Positions 40,601 to 49,115 are shown, counted from the stretch's first letter. The stretch is 64,000 nt of DNA from Alviniconcha marisindica (GCA_018857735.1 JABMCL010001124.1:127501-191500); one strand, 5' to 3'. Numbers and translations: made by a program. Notes: a model not told the origin generated them from the sequence alone.

Positions 40601-43600
40601 TGTCGGTCTTGTTGCTGAGAGCAGAGAGTGATAGACTGCAGAGTCCCGACGCGGCAGTGGCGACAGGCAGGTTTTGAGTTCTCACAAAACTTTACACCCT
40701 ACAACCGGAGCAACTTAAGGAGACTTTCTGACACTTTCACGCCGACCTGTTTGTCTAAGATCACCTTGCTGTCAACAGATCAAATCACACTGATTTGACG
40801 CTGACCTGGAGTCATCTTCATTGAGGCTTTTTGTGAAATTGTCCAAAGAAAACCACAATAATGGTTTATTAGGGACAGGCCGAGGATGGGGTTGGGGGTG
40901 GTGGTGGTAACAAGAGCTCAATTCCACCTCCCTGTTCACACAGCAGCCGAGCTCTAAAGAAGTCATCTCTACGTCCAGCCGCTGTATCTTCTTTTTCTAA
41001 TGGTGCTTTACGTCGACAGAAACCATCAGCTTATTAGGGACGGGGAGCCCAGGACAGCCACCTCGAATTTCACATACCCCACCCCTCACTCCTCTCTCTA
41101 ATATTGTAATAAACCATTATATATGGTTTCTGTGGACGCAAGTTCAATTTCAATGTTGCTTTACATCCACAGCTGTATGACAGAGCCGCTCATATATTGT
41201 ATACTAGGAGACAGACACAGAGGCACACTCCATGCCTCCCCTTCCGGTACCTTCCTCCAAGGAAGGATGTAAACTGACGCTTGGGGTTTGCATCCATCCC
41301 AAACTCCAAGCACTGGTTCAAGACATCCTTCCTTGGGGGAAGGGGCCGCAAAGCGACGCTCGCAGTGTACATCCATCCTTCGATGCCAACTCCTTTGCCT
41401 AAACATGGTGCTTGACTTCCACAGAAAACAAGGCTTATCAGGGACGGGGGGAATATGGACATCATATGTAATACCTATCGATACACTGTCACCACCAGAA
41501 TGATCTATGCATTAAGATGGGCAGTGATGAGAGCCATTTTAACGTTTCATTAATTGTGAGGGACGAGACAGTGTCCACAGACCTCAACTTCTGAAGAGAA
41601 AAGAGAGCCAAAACGAATTCGAACCGAGGTCCCTCTGCTTACCAGCCTAACGCCTTACCGCTAGGCCAAAGCGGCTCACTCTCCTTTGCCTTCCACAGGC
41701 CCTCTAATTATTACATAATTATCTTCAGCGAAGAAAATCCTTGGAGAAGAAGTATTTTGCCAATCGGCTTCGCGCTATATTAAAAAAAAACTCAAGACTA
41801 GTCACAGTCCATTACTCCATCACTAGGACCAATCTATGTCAGGCAGGATAAGAAGGGGTGGTGGTGTTACGGGGTAGGACAACAAAAGCATGACCCACTG
41901 TGGGACTCTCATCCTGTCCCCAGAATCCCCTCTAGGACCACTCAGCCTGATCACACCCTGTCCTAGGTTACCTCATGATCCGTCTGCCCTACGTGCTGCG
42001 GCTTGTGTTACATCATCATCCTCTTGCCCGCGACAGTGTTGACAGCCTTTAGGGCTCCTCTGCCGCGTCAGTGTTTTACATCATCATCCTCTTACCACTC
42101 TTTAGACATACGCCGTACCCAGGGGCTTAGCTCTTGACTTCCTTCACAGCGAGACTGAATGGCTCTGATTGGACCAAAACAAGATTTAATCAAAAGGAAG
42201 CTGTGCTTTTCTGGCTGGGCCTATTCGGTGCTATGATGGGAAGACAGAGAGAAGAGGAGAGTGAGACAGACAGAAAAGATTGTGTGTGTGTGTGTGAGAG
42301 AGAGAGAGACACACACACACACACACCGAGCACCTTCCTCCAAAGGATGTCGTAAACCAGTGCTTGGAGTTTGACACACACACACACACAGGTGGTGGGG
42401 GTGGGACGTGAGACCATGGAAAAACATCCATGTGAGAGACAGAGCGGAGGAGGGGATGGGGGGTTGCCCTGTGCTTCTCTGGCGCGACGAGAGACTGAGA
42501 CTGTCAGTTGTGCGAAGGTCATAGGTGCGAAGGACGGACAGTTATTCCTGAGCACTGGCGCTAACGAGCATCCCGAGTGGAGCGGTTGGCGACTCCAGCT
42601 TGCTTAATGACCCCTTGTGACGCAGCTTTGAAGGTGCTCGCTTTTCAAACGACCCTACCTGTCGGGGAAAAGGGAAACTTTTGGCACTCTTCCCGTTTGT
42701 CCTGGTGAGCTAACCTCTTTGCGTCTGGCCAGCGAAAGCGCTCCCGAACTGAACAGCTACATCAGCGCTGGTCAGCTGGTGTGAGCTAGCTGTCCATTCA
42801 ATCCCACGACGATTTCTTTGCAACAAGGTCGACGAGAGATGGCGCGAAAGTGGAAGGAATGTTTGTGTGACGGGCAGGGGGGGGGGGGGGGGGGGTAAAC
42901 AATATTAAATTTGTTCAAAATGGTTCAGAGACGGCCGACCGAATAACACTGTAGCAGTGTAAGTCAACACTGTTAGTATTACAGTACAGTAATTGGCTTT
43001 TAGAATCAGGAGCGCGGGTTTGTTTTTGTTTTAAAGGAACTTGAGAAACTGTCTGCCCAACAACAACAAAAAGGGTTGTTCTACTTTGAAACACGAGTCT
43101 CACTCATTCACGGCGCATGGCACAAATAAAATCAAATGCTGTTTGGTCGAATATGACTGAAAAATGAAGCTGAATGAACCTGGAAGGCAAAAATTAAAAA
43201 CACTGAATTTCTGACACTGTATAACAGCAGGCTATTCCAAAGTACAACATATTTGAAATGTGCCACCTTTAACAGCTCTTCACTCTCAGCTAAGGCCCGT
43301 TGGGGGGGGGGGGGGGGGCCAAAGGAAACTGAAGTCACAGTTAGTGACCACCGAAGTAGCAACACTATAGATAAATCTGACACGGGAATGGTCAACTATA
43401 CAGCATGTCCTAGCCTTCAAAGCTATACAAACAAGTATATTACCTGCTTTTTTGGTTTGTTGACAAGGGCAATTAGAAAGTGACCAACTCTTCAAAAAAT
43501 TAAGTTTGACGTTTGTGTATTTTGATATATATTTCTCTACGGACTGCTTTTGCAGGTTTTACTTGAGAAATTGTTCAAATATGAGGAGTTTTAATGCACT

Positions 43601-45599
43601 TGCTTATGACAAGTCTGACCGTCCTGAGGTGACCCTGAGAGTTTGGCCAGACGTCATACTAACTGACCCAACAGCTCGCTGAAGCTTCCCGTAAACACTG
43701 GGACAAGTCTACAAACTCCTTTCCTTTTATAACGGTAACGTGCATGATCAAACGATTCAAAAGTGCAAGAGAAGAGAAGAGAGCAAGCTCCACACGTTGT
43801 CCAAGCGGACTCGTCAGGGAATGCTCAAGCATGTGCACGCGCGTTTGATGTCCGACCATCACAGGGAGTTCGGCGCCCTGTTGCAGGGCAGCAGGGGTGT
43901 TCGGGACAAACCGGCCCAACCGAAACTAAGCGAGAGGTGTTAGCTTAGAAAGCGGCGCACTTGTCCGGACAGTCCCTGGACGAGTATCTCCGCCGACCGA
44001 CCGACCCCCAGGTAAACTCCCAAAACCTTGGCCGCTATTCTCAGCCGTTGCTGGCTTTCTTTGCTTCTGTATTAGCCAGGGATACGAAACTAAGTGCTCG
44101 GAAACAGCCCACAAACGACCCGCGAAATGTCAGTTATTCGGCACATCTACTAACACGAAGACACCAACGTTCGGAATGCAGCATGGATGCGTGGGACTGC
44201 TGCAGCGATGGAACTTTCTTTAGTTAGCAGTCAGTTGCACACATGTGTGAGAGACAGGAGGGGGGAGGGAGGGGGCGGCAACACGTGCAAGGTATACTAA
44301 CACCCTTAAACGCTTACCTGTTTGACGAGGTCGAGGAAAACGAAAATGTGTGTGCAACGAAAGACCCTTGTCAACATAACAATTGACCGATAGAAAGCGA
44401 GGAGCGAAAGAACAGCACACGCATACTTTCAGTCTGCTCTTTTTCTTCTTTTGGGAAAATCCACAACCCATACCACACTGTCTTTTCTTATGGCCAACCA
44501 AAGGTTGACATAAGATTTGGTAACATCCAAGGAGACGGTCGGAAAGTCCTGGGACATTTTTAACGCCATTTTGGGGCCACAGATATAATCAGAATCACTC
44601 AAACTGGGTCATATCTAGCGAATGAAGTCAATATTTGCAACAAGTGACATATGATATAAAACTCATTTTCTGTTGCGAATTTTGGATTTATTCGCTTCCT
44701 ATGGTCCGGTACGGATGCTATTTGTGACATAAAACTGTGTATAAAATGTCCCAGGAATTTCTGACCGCTTCCTTAGATATTACCAAATTTTCAAGTGTAC
44801 AAGTGCAACCATTTGCGTGCATGCTGTGTATGATCAACTGTGTGTGTGTGTGTGTGTGCATCAACAGTTGTGTATGTGTAATACATGTGTGCATCAACTC
44901 TCTCTCTCTCTCTGTCTCCTTGATTTGTTTACTAGTTTTCTCTTTGACATATAATATAGATATAGATAATGAAACCAGTAAAACACAAAATGTAAACTGT
45001 ATTGCACAATGCTTTAAATAGGTATTAACTTTTGTGTTGTCCAGTCTGTATCTTCTCTGCAAAAGATTCTGTCGCTCATGCAACAAAATTGTGGTTAAAC
45101 GGATGGTTCTAACTTTTCAAGATCTATCATGTCTGTACAGGTACGTGCATTATATTGCTGTTGGTTTTATAGCAGCAACTCACTTCTCCTACAAGTTGAC
45201 ACTTAAATTAGTTAAAAGCCTACACACCTGATAATTTACATCATAAAATTCTGTTCATCAGACTTCTAGTTGTACTTATTCAAGTAATGACACTTTTCAA
45301 CCTCAAGACATGACAATCTTGTTAGAATAAATGTCAGGTTTGACAGATCACCGCCACACTCTGATGCCCCAGGACCAACCCCAACAGAGCGGAACTGGAT
45401 GAGCACTCTCTTGTAACTGCTGCTGATTCCCCACTGAATATTGTTAATGCTATCACTACAGTATTTAAACATTACTCTTCACAACACAGGATCTAATTAC
45501 TGTAAAGTTCTGTCACTACCTTTCATTTTTTAAATGTTACTATTTGCATGCAACACAAACATAATACTGTCATTATACATACAGATATTATATATATAT

Positions 45600-45666
<67 letters not shown>

Positions 45667-48629
45667 TTCTGTTGTTTAAAAAAAATTGATATAATATATA
45701 TTATATATTTTACTAATTTAATGAATCTGAATACTTGTAACGCTAATGTTTTCTAGAGGCAAACAGGGTTATGCTTTACCACCCAAAACAGTTGGAAAGA
45801 GACACCATTTTTGTACCCACTATCACAAAGATGTCAAAGCCAGTGGCTAGAAAACAACACTTTAAGTTTAAGTACATTAGTGCTGTGGTACTACTAGAAC
45901 ACAGTAAAAGATAGTAGTGCTAAGATTACCAATAAAACCATCAGTGTGAAGGGAGAATGAATGGCTTTTACTTTTAGTATGTATAGTTACAATGCAGTGT
46001 GTGTATGTGTGTGTGCGTGTTTTACTTTATACATGTATGCAGTTTGTGTATGAGAGTGAGACAGCCACATGTGTGTATACATGTATAATTACTTTCATTG
46101 AATATTTTATATATTTGGGTATCTGATGCCTGTCACTTATGCAGGGAAATATATCCAGACAGTGTATTGGACTATTACACACACAGTATGTTGATATTAA
46201 GACTTTAAAACCATAGATAGTTACAGTGTAGTAAGTAGTACATATCAGCAACAAAACTCTTACAAGACTGTATTTAATAATCATATAAACTACTTCACAA
46301 GCACCTGAACACTGCATGTGCATAGGTTCAGTATGAATCACATGAATACATTATGCAAAGCAGTATAAATCTTCACATCAGTGAATCACAGCCCTACAGC
46401 ACAGCTGTGCACACCGGTATTGATCCCTCCTGATCACAGATGAGATCAGTGACCTTTCAACAATTTACAGACACCCTGACAGGTAGCTGTAGAGTGTAGC
46501 TGGGTTTGGGCCTGCAGTCTTCCTGCACTTGTTTCACACACACATTACAATTCAAATCATTCTAATTTCAGTCACTGGCTTAACACTAAAATTTCTAAAC
46601 TACTGATCATAAATAAACATGCAAGACTCAAATTCTGCCTGAAACCACGCTTATCAACAATTATTGGAATTACCAAGTGCTCATGTTTAAAGTGGGATGG
46701 GCTATTCATGTCATACATCATGCAAATTCCAGTCTCTGTCTGATGTGCATCAAGTGTGATCATGTTTCACCTTTGATAGGCAGGTGACAAGCCTACATGT
46801 CAGTTACGGGATGGTGTAACTGATTCCCTGCCAGTCATAGCCTAAGTTTAAAGGGAGTGATAAAAATGGCAGCCCCTTGAGAGCCTCACAAGGCAACAGT
46901 ACTGCCTGAAAAGGGAGGTGGAGATGGGTTCCAGTGAAGTGAGTTATAATTATGGTCTTTTTCTTCTCCTTCTTCTTTTGTGGAGTGACCTCTTTCATCA
47001 TATTGGTAATTATGTTTCTGTTACTTAGGGGTTGTGCAGCATCAACAACAAAAGTCTTACAAACAAGCATTGACTGGATTGAGTTTTGAGTGTGCCACCA
47101 GTGCAGGTGTTTCACTCCCCAACTTCATGTTGTTCTCAATCTCACTGGCTGTTTCTGTGGACAGTCTTTGTGACTGTGTTCCCCACAACAGCTGAAACCC
47201 ATACAAGCTGCACAGCACTTGAGAGTTCCCTACCACCACCGAATATAAAATATCCATTCCCTATTGTTCTGGTGGTGGTGGTGCACATTCCTGGAGAATC
47301 TGAACACAAGCTGGATCAAGTGAACAAAGGTATAGGTGCCCTAACCCAATCTCCCCATGCCCATGGCATCCCTAATACTAGTAATAAACCCCAGGTCCCA
47401 AATAGTCCCCACCATCTCTGTGGATGTAAAGCTGCATCAAGGTGACCCAGAGTTCAAACATCAACGAACCTGGGCTATCATTCCCTACCACCACCACCAC
47501 CCACCCACAGTAAAACCATAGTTTCTGTGGACCTAAAGCATCACTGAATCAAAGGCACAGTGTGTAGTGCTGGTGGAGAGAATGCAAGCTTGGAGGAGGC
47601 AGGATAAATCAGTCACAAAAACCCTTTCACTTTATTTTCACCGCAGCCAATTTATTTCAACTTTGAATGTTTTAGTATAAACTGACAGATGAGCACATGA
47701 GCGCTGTGTGAAAGTGGAGGTGGACGTCCTGGGCTCCCCATCTCTAACAGTCCTTATCCTCTTTGTGGACGTAAAGCAACCTTTGGAGAAGAACTGAGCT
47801 AATCTGTTTCATCCGCACACGTATGTGATGTTAAACTAGACTGACGACAAAGCCGCTGTCAGTTCAGTCTCAGTGCCGTCCAAGCAAGCGACTTGAATAA
47901 CCTCGTACTTTTCTTGTTCAAGTACTAGTACTGTAGTAGATCCTTTCATCTCTCTCGTCAGCATGAATCCAGTATTTTCTTGCCAGTCAGTCTGAATATT
48001 GTACTCATCTATAGTATTACTACTTCGTTTTTGCCAGACTGGCGAAGGTGGAGAAATGGGAGTCGACTATCGAGGGGTGAAATCTCAAAACTGACCACAC
48101 ACAACTGTGAAACTCACGCACGTCGCGCGCGCGCCGCACACCAACTCGGTTCCAAAACAAAACACTCACCTATGCGATCAATGGTGAAGTTGTTGGGGGC
48201 TTTGAGGACCCGTCGCCCCCAAGCCGAGCGGAGATTCTCCAGGTGGATGTCTTCCCCGCCCACAAGCACAGTACACGGCTCCACGAAGCCCAGGTATTCC
48301 AACTGCCGGATGCTCTCAATGAGCGCTGGGTTCCAGTAGCAGGTCTTGTTCTGTTCTTTAAAATCCTCGAGTATCTCCTTACCACTGACTACTCCCCCTG
48401 GCAACACTTTCGCCGTGGAAGTAGTTGTAGTAGTAGTAGTAGTAGTATTCCCCAAGTTCGCTGCGTTGCACTCTTTATCTTTCACTTTGTTTACGTCGCG
48501 CCCCCCGTGGGTGGACTTGCTGTGTTTTTTCTGCGGTAACAGCACAATAGCTAAACACTTGGAGGCCACGGGAAGATGCTTACCGGTCACACTTCGTCTC
48601 GGGTCCTCCCTGGGTTGACGCTGCGACAT
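20439..48629 (-). CDS. STOX: Storkhead-box protein, exons 1-2 (3' partial)
   Basis: Two exons joined by a phase-1 GT-AG intron of 27.5 kb: 48629-48170 and 20669-20439, giving 230 residues. The order matches the STOX/HAM-1/knockout family. A short N-terminal helix (CLAIVLL) is followed by a domain containing CYWNPALIESI and LENLRSAWGRRVLKAPNNF, then GDVNGIEMQVIPQTQFIPLP and the winged helix up to TLGQLIRERKVIHNG. Vertebrate STOX1/2 have the same exon structure, with a large third exon. STOX proteins are nuclear and cytoplasmic winged-helix regulators; C. elegans HAM-1 controls asymmetric neuroblast division and fly knockout acts in motor-axon targeting. The role here is inferred from the family. 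The long C-terminal part is left of the window. Confidence 0.93.
20874..20932 (+). repeat. (CT)n microsatellite
   Basis: Pure CT repeat directly upstream of the LINE relic, about 200 bp from STOX exon 2. Confidence 0.97.
20931..21170 (+). pseudogene. C-terminal relic of a LINE reverse transcriptase
   Basis: Broken frames read KNLAPPYLKQFL, then after at least one frame change FSFSGASLWNTIPNQIKSCN and SLTSFKTQLYKWF, ending in a TAA. The LxPPYL, SLWN(T/S)xP and SFKxxLxxW motifs are those of the C-terminus of CR1/Jockey-like reverse transcriptases. The catalytic domain is not present. It lies 260 bp downstream of STOX exon 2 on the plus strand, antisense to the gene. Confidence 0.78.
21171..21556 (+). 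mobile_element. Probable LINE 3' UTR with CT-microsatellite tail
   Basis: After the reverse transcriptase relic come CAC/CCA repeats (21169-21240), a TA array (21274-21328), then a hairpin (CAGGCATTCGTGCCTA) and CCTTGTGTTATAAAGTTCAA, passing directly into (CT)n at 21508-21556. A 3' hairpin plus simple-repeat tail is usual for CR1/L2-like elements. That these belong to one LINE is inference from order and strand. Confidence 0.55.
21793..22301 (+). mobile_element. 509-bp TIR element carrying a captured or residual SAP exon
   Basis: Perfect 13-bp inverted termini TTGGGCGATTCAG, flanked by TA on both sides (21791-21792, 22302-22303). The left half contains a broken coding exon with a SAP-like domain that ends in a good donor (CTG|GTAAGCC). 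It reads as an internal deletion product of a larger, coding DNA transposon. Confidence 0.82.
21854..22047 (+). pseudogene. Broken exon with SAP-like DNA-binding motif
   Basis: From the ATG at 21854 the frame reads MAAFTSSAYFLPNGSDSEF, then LTLPTLKAFLEARSHNVSG NKQ and a TAA stop at 21983. In the same frame after the stop, LLARAIGCPK continues the helix-loop-helix pattern of a SAP domain (LxxxxLKxFLxxR..xxGxKxxLLxR). The stop therefore disrupts the motif. SAP domains bind AT-rich DNA and occur at the N-terminus of several transposon proteins. No catalytic part is present. Confidence 0.6.
22461..22519 (+). repeat. (CA)n microsatellite
   Basis: Pure CA repeat, 59 bp. Confidence 0.97.
22743..22926 (+). 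repeat. Dispersed repeat, ~185 bp, copy 1
   Basis: Starts CTAATTACTGGACCTACACA and ends TTCTTTCACACCCTAAC. About 95% identical to 26484-26671, with unrelated flanks. Both copies lack simple-repeat tails and open frames. The class is unknown. Confidence 0.85.
23131..23765 (+). mobile_element. 635-bp TIR element (MITE), copy A
   Basis: Inverted termini AGCCTGTTCTTAACTGGGCG (left) and AGCCCCTTCTTAATTGGGAG (right, reverse complement). It is flanked by TAA (23128-23130, 23766-23768) and inserted into a copy of the 107-bp unit: removing it restores GACGTAAAGCAACACTTC. Inside are repeated palindromic motifs such as TTCGCGAA and TTCGCCGAAC near both ends. No coding capacity was found. A 3-bp TWA duplication is typical of PIF/Harbinger elements; membership is inference. 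Confidence 0.88.
23802..24225 (+). mobile_element. SINE interrupted by a 108-bp unit
   Basis: The tRNA head (B box GGTTCGATTCC) and the body up to CATCGCTGC are on the left; ATCATTCTGGTGGTGACAGT and GATCTCGGTCCCCGCCAG continue on the right. Between them lies a complete 108-bp dispersed unit flanked by ATTTGAT. The 3' end is TTAACAAAACAAACAAAAC. Confidence 0.88.
23977..24084 (+). mobile_element. 107-bp dispersed unit inside a SINE, 7-bp target duplication
   Basis: A 108-bp copy beginning CAGAGCCCAGGAGCTG and ending CAACAACAAGAAGCTC, flanked by ATTTGAT (23970-23976 and 24085-24091). Its ends agree with those of the copy at 12790-12895, which defines the unit independently. Confidence 0.88.
24672..24802 (+). 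repeat. (GA)n, GAAACAGGTACGA repeats and (GT)n
   Basis: A GA array 24672-24726, two copies of AGAAACAGGTACGAGAGAG, then (GT)n 24783-24802. Confidence 0.93.
25004..25605 (-). mobile_element. 602-bp TIR element (MITE), copy B
   Basis: Same element as 23131-23765 in opposite orientation, 1.2 kb away, similar over its whole length. Termini are AGCCCGTTCTTAATTGGGCG and AGCTCGTTCTTAACTGGGTG (reverse complement). The flanks are TAA and TTA, one mismatch from a perfect duplication. With copy A it forms a large inverted pair. Confidence 0.86.
25725..26043 (-). mobile_element. SINE with alternative 3' tail
   Basis: Minus copy with an intact head (plus strand GGTATCGAACCGAGG and CTTACCGCTAGGCCA). Its 3' tail is not the usual GATCTCGGTCC end but the 3' half of the 107-bp unit (TTAACGTCCACAGAAACC on plus), ending in (AGTA)n. 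The same fusion occurs at 41404-41680 and 53700-53998 and, in plus orientation, at 35577-35830. Confidence 0.83.
26484..26671 (+). repeat. Dispersed repeat, ~185 bp, copy 2
   Basis: Direct copy of 22743-22926, 3.7 kb away. The few differences include an insertion of about five bases (CTGTCTGCAG region). The sharp ends suggest a mobile element rather than local duplication. Confidence 0.85.
27079..27147 (+). repeat. (GT)n-(GC)n microsatellite
   Basis: GT repeat ending in a short CG repeat, as at the start of the window. Confidence 0.96.
28262..28795 (+). repeat. Local duplication with 135-bp repeated ends
   Basis: GATCGACACACTCTGAGGTC to ACCAAGCACAATCATGAAA occurs at about 28275-28408 and 28655-28792 with few changes. 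Between them, AAGGAGTCTTGCATGCAG is itself repeated (28508, 28570). This is nested local duplication. Confidence 0.85.
29143..29245 (-). mobile_element. 107-bp dispersed unit
   Basis: Minus copy with GCTTTACGTCCACAGAGACC and TTTCACACAGCTCCCGAGC. It is followed within 20 bp by a partial unit of the related GAGGACATTAA type. Confidence 0.78.
30410..30455 (+). repeat. (TA)n microsatellite
   Basis: TA array ending next to the second-family SINE fragment. Confidence 0.95.
30470..30586 (-). mobile_element. Second SINE family, 3' fragment
   Basis: Matches the 3' part of the element at 39150-39614 (plus strand AGCGCTATTCTCCGCTCTC, GACCAGCTTTTTATAGCG). It is preceded on the left by a TA array. Confidence 0.75.
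30696..30862 (+). mobile_element. 107-bp unit followed by a related short unit
   Basis: A plus copy (CAGGAGCTGTGTGAGAGTCG to GTGGACGTAAAGCTACACTG) is joined to a second type, CTGACATCTGAGGACATTAA GCAACACT, which ends in (TACC)n. The same pair, in the same order and spacing, recurs at 39716-39880, so the two act as one composite unit. Confidence 0.78.
31169..31396. mobile_element. Foldback element with ~110-bp arms
   Basis: Left arm 31169-31279 and right arm 31286-31396 are inverted copies with only a few mismatches (AGCGCTCG, ATACGTAACACAAA, GACCTGAGTCGCCTACGGTA, GGTACATAAACTCCA). The loop is under 10 bp, so the element is almost entirely hairpin. A fragment of one arm end (ACGTATTTCGAGCGCT) recurs at about 34245-34262. 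Confidence 0.87.
32785..33141 (+). mobile_element. Two adjoining SINE copies, the second ending in poly-C
   Basis: The head and body at 32785-32975 are followed by a second headless body with GGTGGTGACAGTGTAGCGTT, ending in a run of 26 C (33116-33141). The C run sits where other copies have a C-rich tract. Confidence 0.75.
33818..33897 (+). mobile_element. CT-tailed retroelement 3' end
   Basis: AGTAGCTTAGCAAGG, GACTGAACCTAAACTACAAT and AAAATAAAGTTTTCGAGTTC, followed by a CT tract. The same sequence lies at 36493-36580 and its last part at 4962-5000, each time ending in CT. Confidence 0.7.
33940..34045 (+). mobile_element. Another CT-tailed 3' end
   Basis: GGGCCATGGCCTTATATCAA TAAAATATT passes directly into (CT)n at 33989-34045. 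The short inverted repeat GGCCATGGCC and AATAAA just before the tail parallel the other CT-tailed ends, but the sequence differs. Confidence 0.55.
34636..34905 (-). mobile_element. Tandem cluster of three 107-bp units
   Basis: Three minus copies, each starting with the same junction, TCTTCTTTCATGGTGCTTTG or a variant. The repeated TCGTCCGTCTTCTTCTTTCA linker at 34731 and 34824 shows local duplication rather than independent insertion. Confidence 0.78.
35255..35535 (+). mobile_element. Cluster of 107-bp units, plus strand
   Basis: Three plus-strand copies or parts (35260-35320, 35335-35430, 35445-35530), with GTGTGAAAGTCGAGGCGG and GTGGACGTAAAGCAACAT in the last. Confidence 0.75.
35577..35960 (+). 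mobile_element. Diverged composite SINE
   Basis: Degenerate tRNA head (GGTTTGGCCTCATGTCGG), body with AAAATGGCTCAC, then the alternative tail GTGGACGTAAAGCACCATG followed by TTTACTTACT. A second body fragment (CCCATCTTAATGCAAA) begins at about 35830. Confidence 0.7.
36435..36634 (+). mobile_element. CT-tailed retroelement 3' end between two CT arrays
   Basis: A (CT)n array at 36435-36494, then CAGTAGCTTAGCAAGGACTA and TAAAATAAAGTTTTCGAGTA, then a second (CT)n to 36634. The element is a close match to 33818-33897. Confidence 0.75.
37374..37605 (+). repeat. GA-CA-GA microsatellite cluster
   Basis: (GA)n 37374-37426, (CA)n 37471-37508, (GA)n 37549-37605. Confidence 0.95.
39003..39107 (-). mobile_element. 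107-bp dispersed unit
   Basis: Minus copy with TTGCTTTACGACCACAGGGA, ATTAGAGACGGAGATCCCAG and CACACAGCTCCCGAGCTCTG. Confidence 0.78.
39150..39614 (-). mobile_element. Second tRNA-derived SINE family, ~465 bp
   Basis: The head (39541-39614) has perfect A-box and B-box sequences in minus orientation (TAGCTCAGTGGTTAGAGC and GGGTTCGAATCCC), but its acceptor stem does not pair, so it is not a functional tRNA. The body ends AGCGCTATATAAGCGC followed by (TCAA)n-like sequence. It is unrelated to the first SINE family. Confidence 0.78.
39716..39890 (+). mobile_element. Composite of 107-bp unit and GAGGACAT unit
   Basis: Same arrangement as 30696-30862: CAGGAGCTGTGTGAGAGTCG, then GTAGACGTAAAG, then CTGACATCTGAGGACATAAA GCATCACTTC and (ATC)n. 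A shared tail change suggests mobilisation as a unit. Confidence 0.75.
39958..40245 (+). repeat. 72-bp tandem repeat, 4 copies, born from the 107-bp unit
   Basis: Copies start at 39958, 40030, 40102 and 40174 and are nearly identical. Each holds GTCCCTAACACCAGTCCGTA and GTGGACGTAAAGCAACGCTG, so the 3' half of the dispersed unit was amplified with a little flanking DNA. The period is a multiple of three, so both strands stay open across the array. No protein family is recognised and I treat it as non-coding. Confidence 0.9.
40990..41075 (-). mobile_element. 107-bp dispersed unit, partial
   Basis: Minus copy with GGTGCTTTACGTCGACAGAA and GGGGAGCCCAGGACAGCCAC; the 5' part is lost. Confidence 0.7.
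41237..41345. repeat. Inverted pair of a CA-tailed dispersed repeat
   Basis: Arms of ~50 bp share CCAAGGAAGGATGT and GCTTGGGGTTTG / GCTTGGAGTTTG in inverted order. Single copies of the same motif precede CA arrays at 42330-42375 and 50680-50738. Confidence 0.75.
41404..41680 (-). mobile_element. SINE with alternative 3' tail
   Basis: Near full-length minus copy. The head is at the right (CTTACCGCTAGGCCA on plus) and the tail at the left carries GGTGCTTGACTTCCACAG. It is very close in sequence to the copy at 25725-26043. Confidence 0.83.
44519..44784. mobile_element. 266-bp MITE with ~44-bp inverted termini
   Basis: The left end GGTAACATCCAAGGAGACGG plus AAAGTCCTGGGACATTTTTA matches the reverse complement of the right end (GGTAATATCTAAGGAAGCGG, AAATTCCTGGGACATTTTAT). 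No coding frame. The target duplication is unclear (AGATTT against AAATTT). Confidence 0.75.
45590..45664 (+). repeat. TA/CA microsatellite
   Basis: TA arrays with a short CA stretch, in an AT-rich, otherwise repeat-poor region. Confidence 0.95.
47345..47790 (+). mobile_element. Three diverged 107-bp units
   Basis: Partial plus copies at about 47345-47440 (GTGGATGTAAAGCTGCATC), 47455-47550 (TTTCTGTGGACCTAAAGC) and 47695-47790 (GCTGTGTGAAAGTGGAGGTG, GTGGACGTAAAGCAACC). Confidence 0.72.
48170..48629 (-). CDS. STOX: STOX exon 1 with start codon
   Basis: Starts at the ATG 48629-48627 (MSQRQPREDPRRS) and ends CGCATAG|GTGAGTG, 460 nt, phase 1. The chosen ATG is the first in a long open frame with GC-rich DNA upstream. 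The conserved parts are SKCLAIVLLPQ, SGKEILEDFKEQNKTCYWN, LGFVEPCTVLVGGEDIHLEN and SAWGRRVLKAPNNFTIDRI. Between the first two is an insert of about 40 residues that includes nine consecutive threonines encoded by ACT repeats (plus strand about 48422-48450). That tract may vary in length between individuals. Confidence 0.93.
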
Positions 48630-48860
48630 TGCTTTGTTTGAAACCGGAGCGAGCTACGCGCCGCTCGATTCAAAAACCCCTTCACATGTTCAGATAAGCA
48701 GCCTCGCTCTACTCCCGTCGCGTCGTTGCACCTGCCACTTTCATGCCAGCTCGCCACTCACAGACCGCAGCCCGAGACTCGCATCTCCCGCCCCGCGCGC
48801 AGCGCCCTCGTAGCGCTTAGCAAATCACAGCCTCTTGGGCATACCCATGTCAGCTCGTCA
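48630..48860 (-). promoter_or_regulatory. CpG-rich promoter / 5' UTR region of STOX
   Basis: The ~230 bp upstream of the STOX start codon are GC-rich, with many CpG dinucleotides and GC-box-like CCCGCCCCGCG at about 48788-48798. This differs from the AT- or microsatellite-rich surroundings. No TATA box is obvious, so a CpG-type promoter is likely. The transcription start is not determined. GT arrays begin only ~70 bp further upstream. Confidence 0.5.
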
Positions 48861-48924
48861 GTGTGAAGGCGGTGGTTGAATGGTTACGGAGCTCGACGAA
48901 CGCTCAGCACACTATCCGCTACAG

Positions 48925-48926
48925 AA

Positions 48927-48985
<59 letters not shown>

Positions 48986-49069
48986 CTCTGTGGTGTCAGT
49001 GTGTGTGTGTGTGTGTGTGTGCTCTGTGGTGTGTGTGTGCTCTGTGGTGCTTGTGGTGTGTGTGTGTGT

Positions 49070-49115
<46 letters not shown>

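Larger units (their letters stand above)
20670..48169 (-). other. STOX intron 1 (27.5 kb)
   Basis: Bounded by GTGAGTG at 48169 and CCGGCAG at 20670. It contains most of the mobile elements described below, and no exon of a nested gene was recognised. 41700-42870 and 43640-44240 hold no feature I can name apart from short microsatellites. 44785-47340 is AT-rich and unusually free of dispersed repeats. Confidence 0.85.
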
